From positions 1 to 17,745 of the forward strand of contig CAZNFR010000075.1 in NCBI GenBank assembly GCA_964572225.1: a DNA stretch of 17,745 bases, in the 5' to 3' direction. The notes under the pieces are model-generated. The model did not search any database. It saw nothing but the letters and a program-made list of their open reading frames with translations, and was not told where the DNA came from. Within the stretch, counting starts at the first letter, position 1. Each line of letters opens with the position of its first letter. Of the stretch, positions 15,121 through 17,745 are shown in pieces. A program made the position numbers and the translations under genes. This DNA is from CAZNFR01 sp964572225 (lineage in GTDB: Bacteria; Bacteroidota; Bacteroidia; Bacteroidales; GCA-2748055).

Positions 15121-15432
15121 TTACCCGTTAAATCCGCCTTTTCTTGTATAGCTTTCCTGTACGTTAATGTAGTAAGCTTTATACTTTATATAGTGGTTTC
15201 CTTTTTTGTATTCCCATAGCACATTTTTTGCCTTGTAAATTTTACCGATGCAGGCTTCGAAGATAAGTGTGTAATGAATGCCGGTTACCGCCTCTGCTTC
15301 AAGAATGGAACTAAACTCGATGCTGCGGTCTGCAAAGTGTCCGATTACCGGAAGGTTATACTTTTTTTGACGTCTTTTGTCGTTGTATCGCTGAAGATTC
15401 AACTCTTTTTCCTTATCCGAGATTTTATGCAT
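15121..15432 (-). CDS. Small NUMOD1-like putative DNA-binding protein
   Basis: A 103-residue basic protein. After a charged N-terminus (KEKELNLQRYNDKRRQKK), residues 28-72 follow the pattern of the NUMOD1 modular DNA-binding helix found in homing endonucleases: a short strand (PVIGHFADRSIEFSS), a helix (EAEAVTGI), then IFEACIGKIYKAKNVLWEYK. The rest is Tyr/Lys rich. No HNH or GIY-YIG nuclease motif is present, so it is a free-standing DNA-binding-like domain instead of a homing enzyme. It is convergent with the exported protein (8 nt apart) and divergent from the leucine-degradation operon. It may act as a regulator, but nothing in the sequence proves this. The family resemblance is moderate. 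Confidence 0.6.
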   Translation of the reverse strand: MHKISDKEKELNLQRYNDKRRQKKYNLPVIGHFADRSIEFSSILEAEAVTGIHYTLIFEACIGKIYKAKNVLWEYKKGNHYIKYKAYYINVQESYTRKGGFNG

Positions 15433-15452
15433 AATAGGAATTGTTTATAACT

Positions 15453-15460
15453 CAAATATA
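15453..15460 (-). promoter_or_regulatory. Predicted -7 promoter box for the NUMOD1-like gene
   Basis: On the reverse strand this reads TATATTTG, a perfect match to TAnnTTTG, about 20 nt before the start codon at 15432. No good -33 box is seen; that position falls in the ATTAAAC/GTTTAAT dyad at 15471-15486. Confidence 0.45.
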
Positions 15461-15470
15461 GAAACTTTTC

Positions 15471-15486
15471 ATTAAACGTGTTTAAT
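15471..15486. promoter_or_regulatory. Dyad ATTAAAC-GT-GTTTAAT (candidate operator)
   Basis: Perfect 7-bp arms around a 2-nt centre, lying at the -33 position of the reverse-strand NUMOD1-like gene. It shares the half-site GTTTAA(A/T) with a second dyad at 15534-15548. The region is AT-rich, so the symmetry could be partly chance. Confidence 0.35.
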
Positions 15487-15500
15487 ACCATCTTTGTTAC

Positions 15501-15531
15501 TTGAATTATGTTCAAATTTTGTTTAATTTTT
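15501..15531 (+). promoter_or_regulatory. Predicted promoter of the leucine/isovalerate degradation operon
   Basis: TTG (15501-15503), then 20 nt, then TAATTTTT (15524-15531), one base from the consensus -7 box. Transcription would start near 15538, inside the dyad at 15534-15548, giving a leader of about 60 nt before the TTG start codon at 15601. Confidence 0.45.
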
Positions 15532-15533
15532 CG

Positions 15534-15548
15534 GTTTAAAATTTAAAC
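15534..15548. promoter_or_regulatory. Dyad GTTTAAA-A-TTTAAAC at the predicted start site (candidate operator)
   Basis: A perfect 7-bp inverted repeat around one base, directly over the predicted transcription start of the carboxylase operon. Further copies of the half-site are at 15521-15527 and 15603-15610 (GTTTAAAC). The position suits a repressor responding to acyl-CoA or branched-chain intermediates. No regulator gene is visible in the window. Confidence 0.4.
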
Positions 15549-15600
15549 AATGGCAGGTAAGCATTGTTAACCCCACTAACAAGGAAACACTAGAAATCAA

Positions 15601-17199
15601 TTGTTTAAACTGAATTCCAATATAAACTCAAATACACCTGATTTTCAGGAAAACTTTCATTTAAATAAGGCCAGGATTGAGGAACTAAGGGAAACTGTTT
15701 ACCGGGTGCAGTCGGGAGGTTCACCCGGAGCGGTCAAGAAGCATAAATCCAGAGGGAAGATGCTGGCCAGAGAGAGGATCGAATTACTGGTAGACCCGGG
15801 GACTCCCTTCATTGAGTTATCCACCCTTGCTGCCTGGGGCCAGTATGAGGATGCCTTCCCTTCAGCAGGAATTGTTACCGGACTGGGAGTGATTCACGGG
15901 CGTGAAAGTGTGATCATTGCCAACGATGCTACAGTAAAGGGTGGGACTTACATTCGTGAGACCATTAAAAAGCATATACGTGCTCAGGAGATAGCCCTTC
16001 AGAACCATTTACCCTGTGTTTACATGGTAGATTCCGGAGGTGTTTTTCTGCCCTCCCAGGCAGAAGTTTTCCCTGATCGGTATGATTTTGGCAGAATATT
16101 TTACAACCAGTCCCGACTTTCTGCAGGGGGTATTCCTCAGATAGCCATTGTTATGGGGAGTTGTACCGCGGGAGGAGCATACGTTCCCGCGATGAGTGAT
16201 GAAACCATTATCGTACGGGAGCAGGGAACGATTTTTATTGGCGGTCCACCCCTGGTTAAGGCTGCTACGGGTGAAGATGTGACGGCTGAAGAGCTGGGTG
16301 GGGCAAGGGTGCACACTCAGATCAGCGGGGTGGCCGATCATTTTGCCGACAATGATACTCATGCCATACAGATCTGCAGAAATATTTTTGAAAGTCTGCC
16401 CGTTCCCGACAGGCAGGTCCTGAAAACGCGGGAACCGGAAGCACCCGACCATCCTTCCGATGAGATTTACGGGTTGATTCCTGCAAACCCGAAGGATAGT
16501 TTTGAGATCCGGGAGATCATTGCCAGAATAACCGATGGAAGCCGTTTCCACGAGTTTAAGGAGAATTACGGTAAGACCATCATTACCGGTTTTGCCCATA
16601 TCATGGGGATTCCGGTAGGAATTATTGCCAACAACGGAATTTTATTCTCTGAGTCATCCCTCAAGGCGACCCATTTTATCGAATTATGCAATTTCCGAAA
16701 GATCCCTATCGTCTTTCTGCAAAATATCACTGGTTTTATTGTCGGAAAGGACTTTGAGCACAGGGGTATCGCCCGTGACGGGGCCAAGCTGGTGCACGCA
16801 GTCTCCACAACCAGTGTACCCAAGATTACCGTGATTATTGGAGGTTCGTACGGGGCAGGTAACTATGCCATGGCTGGAAGGGCATATGATCCCAACTTTC
16901 TTTTTATGTGGCCTAATGCCAGGATTGCGGTAATGGGCGGTGAACAGGCGGCAAATGTGTTGGTGAGTGTGAAAAAAGATCCGGATGGGAAGGATTCCGG
17001 TGAAAAGGAACTGGAGGATCTCAGGCAGGAGATTTTGCGTAAGTATGAAAAGGAGAGCTCTGCTTACTTCAGTACCTCCAGGATCTGGGATGACGGTATT
17101 ATCGATCCTGCCGAGACCCGCGAAATTCTCGGACTCACTTTGTCTGTTACACTCAACCGGAAGTTTCCCGAGCCTAAAACCGGGGTTTACCGAATGTAA
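15601..17199 (+). CDS. liuB: Methylcrotonyl-CoA carboxylase, carboxyltransferase (beta) subunit
   Basis: A 532-residue carboxyltransferase of the biotin-dependent acyl-CoA carboxylase family, best matching the beta subunit of 3-methylcrotonyl-CoA carboxylase (leucine degradation; usual length about 535). Family blocks are KMLARERIELLVDPG, VDSGGVFLPSQAEVFPDR, FGRIFYNQSRLSAGGIPQ, GSCTAGGAYVPAMSDE (oxyanion loop), GTIFIGGPPLVKAATGE, and in the second half GGSYGAGNYAMAGRAY and MGGEQAANVL. The 'FLPSQAEVFPDR' and 'PPLVKAATGE' blocks separate it from propionyl-CoA carboxylase. Translation starts at TTG (15601): an in-frame stop lies at 15577 and no ATG lies between. The next gene, 7 nt downstream, encodes the following enzyme of the same pathway. 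The biotin carboxylase subunit is not in the window. Geranyl-CoA carboxylase is a less likely alternative. Confidence 0.92.
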   Translation: MFKLNSNINSNTPDFQENFHLNKARIEELRETVYRVQSGGSPGAVKKHKSRGKMLARERIELLVDPGTPFIELSTLAAWGQYEDAFPSAGIVTGLGVIHGRESVIIANDATVKGGTYIRETIKKHIRAQEIALQNHLPCVYMVDSGGVFLPSQAEVFPDRYDFGRIFYNQSRLSAGGIPQIAIVMGSCTAGGAYVPAMSDETIIVREQGTIFIGGPPLVKAATGEDVTAEELGGARVHTQISGVADHFADNDTHAIQICRNIFESLPVPDRQVLKTREPEAPDHPSDEIYGLIPANPKDSFEIREIIARITDGSRFHEFKENYGKTIITGFAHIMGIPVGIIANNGILFSESSLKATHFIELCNFRKIPIVFLQNITGFIVGKDFEHRGIARDGAKLVHAVSTTSVPKITVIIGGSYGAGNYAMAGRAYDPNFLFMWPNARIAVMGGEQAANVLVSVKKDPDGKDSGEKELEDLRQEILRKYEKESSAYFSTSRIWDDGIIDPAETREILGLTLSVTLNRKFPEPKTGVYRM

Positions 17200-17206
17200 G
17201 CTAGCT

Positions 17207-17745
17207 ATGGAGAATCAGAATTATACGAGGATCCTTGTAAGTCAGGAGAATAGTACAGGCAGCATTGTCCTGAACCGACCTGAGGTCCACAATGGTATGG
17301 ACGCATCCATGATTGGTGAAATTCGCAAAGCGGTTCTTCAGTTTAACGCAAAACCGGATGTCAGCATAATTGTTATTCGCGGAAACGGCAAATCTTTTTC
17401 CAGCGGTGCAGATTTGAATTACATGAAGAAGCAGGCGGAGCTGGATATGAAAGATAACCTCGAGGATGCACGTAACCTGGCTTCACTTTTCCGGACAATC
17501 AGGGAGTCTCCCCACACCGTCATCAGCCTTTCCCATGGTATGGTTGCCGGAGGGGCTAACGGAATCATAGCCTCTTCCGATATTTGCCTGGCCGATGTAA
17601 ACACAAGGTTCAGGTTCAGCGAGGTAAGACTCGGACTCCTTCCTGCCACCATTGCCCCCTATGTGATCAGAAGATGCGGGGTGGCTGCAGTCAGGGAATG
17701 GTTTTTAACCGGCAGAACTTTCGATGCCAGGGAAGCCATGGAGAA
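17207..17745 (+). CDS. liuC: Methylglutaconyl-CoA hydratase (enoyl-CoA hydratase family), 3' end cut by the window
   Basis: Translated by eye from the ATG at 17207; 179 complete codons are present and the frame is open at the window edge, so the gene is partial only because the window ends. It is a crotonase-family protein: LNRPEVHNGMD near the N-terminus, the oxyanion loop FSSGADLNYMKK, then HGMVAGGANGI and ASSDICLAD, and FSEVRLGLLPATIAPYV with the second catalytic Glu. The first catalytic Glu of classical enoyl-CoA hydratases (GGGxE) is replaced in AGGANG, as in 3-methylglutaconyl-CoA hydratases. With liuB 7 nt upstream, the likely reaction is hydration of 3-methylglutaconyl-CoA to HMG-CoA in leucine or isovalerate breakdown. 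Confidence 0.88.
   Translation, partial: MENQNYTRILVSQENSTGSIVLNRPEVHNGMDASMIGEIRKAVLQFNAKPDVSIIVIRGNGKSFSSGADLNYMKKQAELDMKDNLEDARNLASLFRTIRESPHTVISLSHGMVAGGANGIIASSDICLADVNTRFRFSEVRLGLLPATIAPYVIRRCGVAAVREWFLTGRTFDAREAME

Noticed and set aside
15550..15570. Tiny ORF (ATG...TAA, six codons) in the liuB leader
   Set aside because: No leucine-rich or attenuator-like content, no paired terminator/antiterminator hairpins seen; likely chance.

Overview
The window looks like chromosomal DNA from a member of the Bacteroidota, probably a Marinilabiliales/Bacteroidales-type polysaccharide degrader. Evidence for this is the Bacteroidota-type -7 promoter boxes (TAnnTTTG), a lipoprotein with an acidic export signal after the lipobox cysteine, a 'GTVDRV' LacI-type regulator, sparse Shine-Dalgarno sites, and UxaE plus an SDR-type fructuronate reductase in place of the enterobacterial UxaB/UxuB. 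No rRNA, tRNA, CRISPR, IS element or phage gene was seen.

Layout. 1-500: a short reverse-strand fragment resembling a DUF1905-type domain, then an intergenic region. 501-1355: a probable surface lipoprotein of unknown function. 1443-4125 (reverse): uxaC and uxaE, the isomerase and epimerase that bring D-glucuronate and D-galacturonate to D-fructuronate. 4126-4282: a compact divergent promoter with two palindromes. 4283-12329 (forward): a tight seven-gene operon, led by its own LacI-type regulator and closed by a strong hairpin terminator. Its order is regulator, SDR fructuronate/mannonate oxidoreductase, PPi-type phosphofructokinase-family kinase, HAD phosphatase, LarA-family nickel-dependent racemase/epimerase, PdxB, and 6-phosphogluconate dehydrogenase. 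12491-14452: a secreted SGNH acetylesterase. 14645-15112: a small exported protein of unknown function. 15121-15432 (reverse): a small NUMOD1-like protein. 15601 to the end: the start of a leucine/isovalerate degradation operon (methylcrotonyl-CoA carboxylase beta subunit, then a truncated methylglutaconyl-CoA hydratase).

How the genes may work together. The usual route from D-mannonate (UxuA dehydratase, KDG kinase, KDPG aldolase) is absent from this window. The genes that follow mannonate formation are a LarA-family enzyme, a PfkA-family kinase and Gnd. I infer a dehydratase-free route: glucuronate or galacturonate -> fructuronate -> mannonate -> gluconate (C2 epimerisation by the LarA homologue) -> 6-phosphogluconate -> ribulose 5-phosphate + CO2. 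PdxB and the HAD phosphatase could act as damage control, because 4-phosphoerythronate is a known inhibitor of 6-phosphogluconate dehydrogenase. The acetylesterase downstream fits uptake of acetylated pectin or xylan. The pathway is inferred from gene content and motifs. The individual family assignments are mostly firm, but the substrates of the LarA, Pfk and HAD proteins are not settled by sequence.
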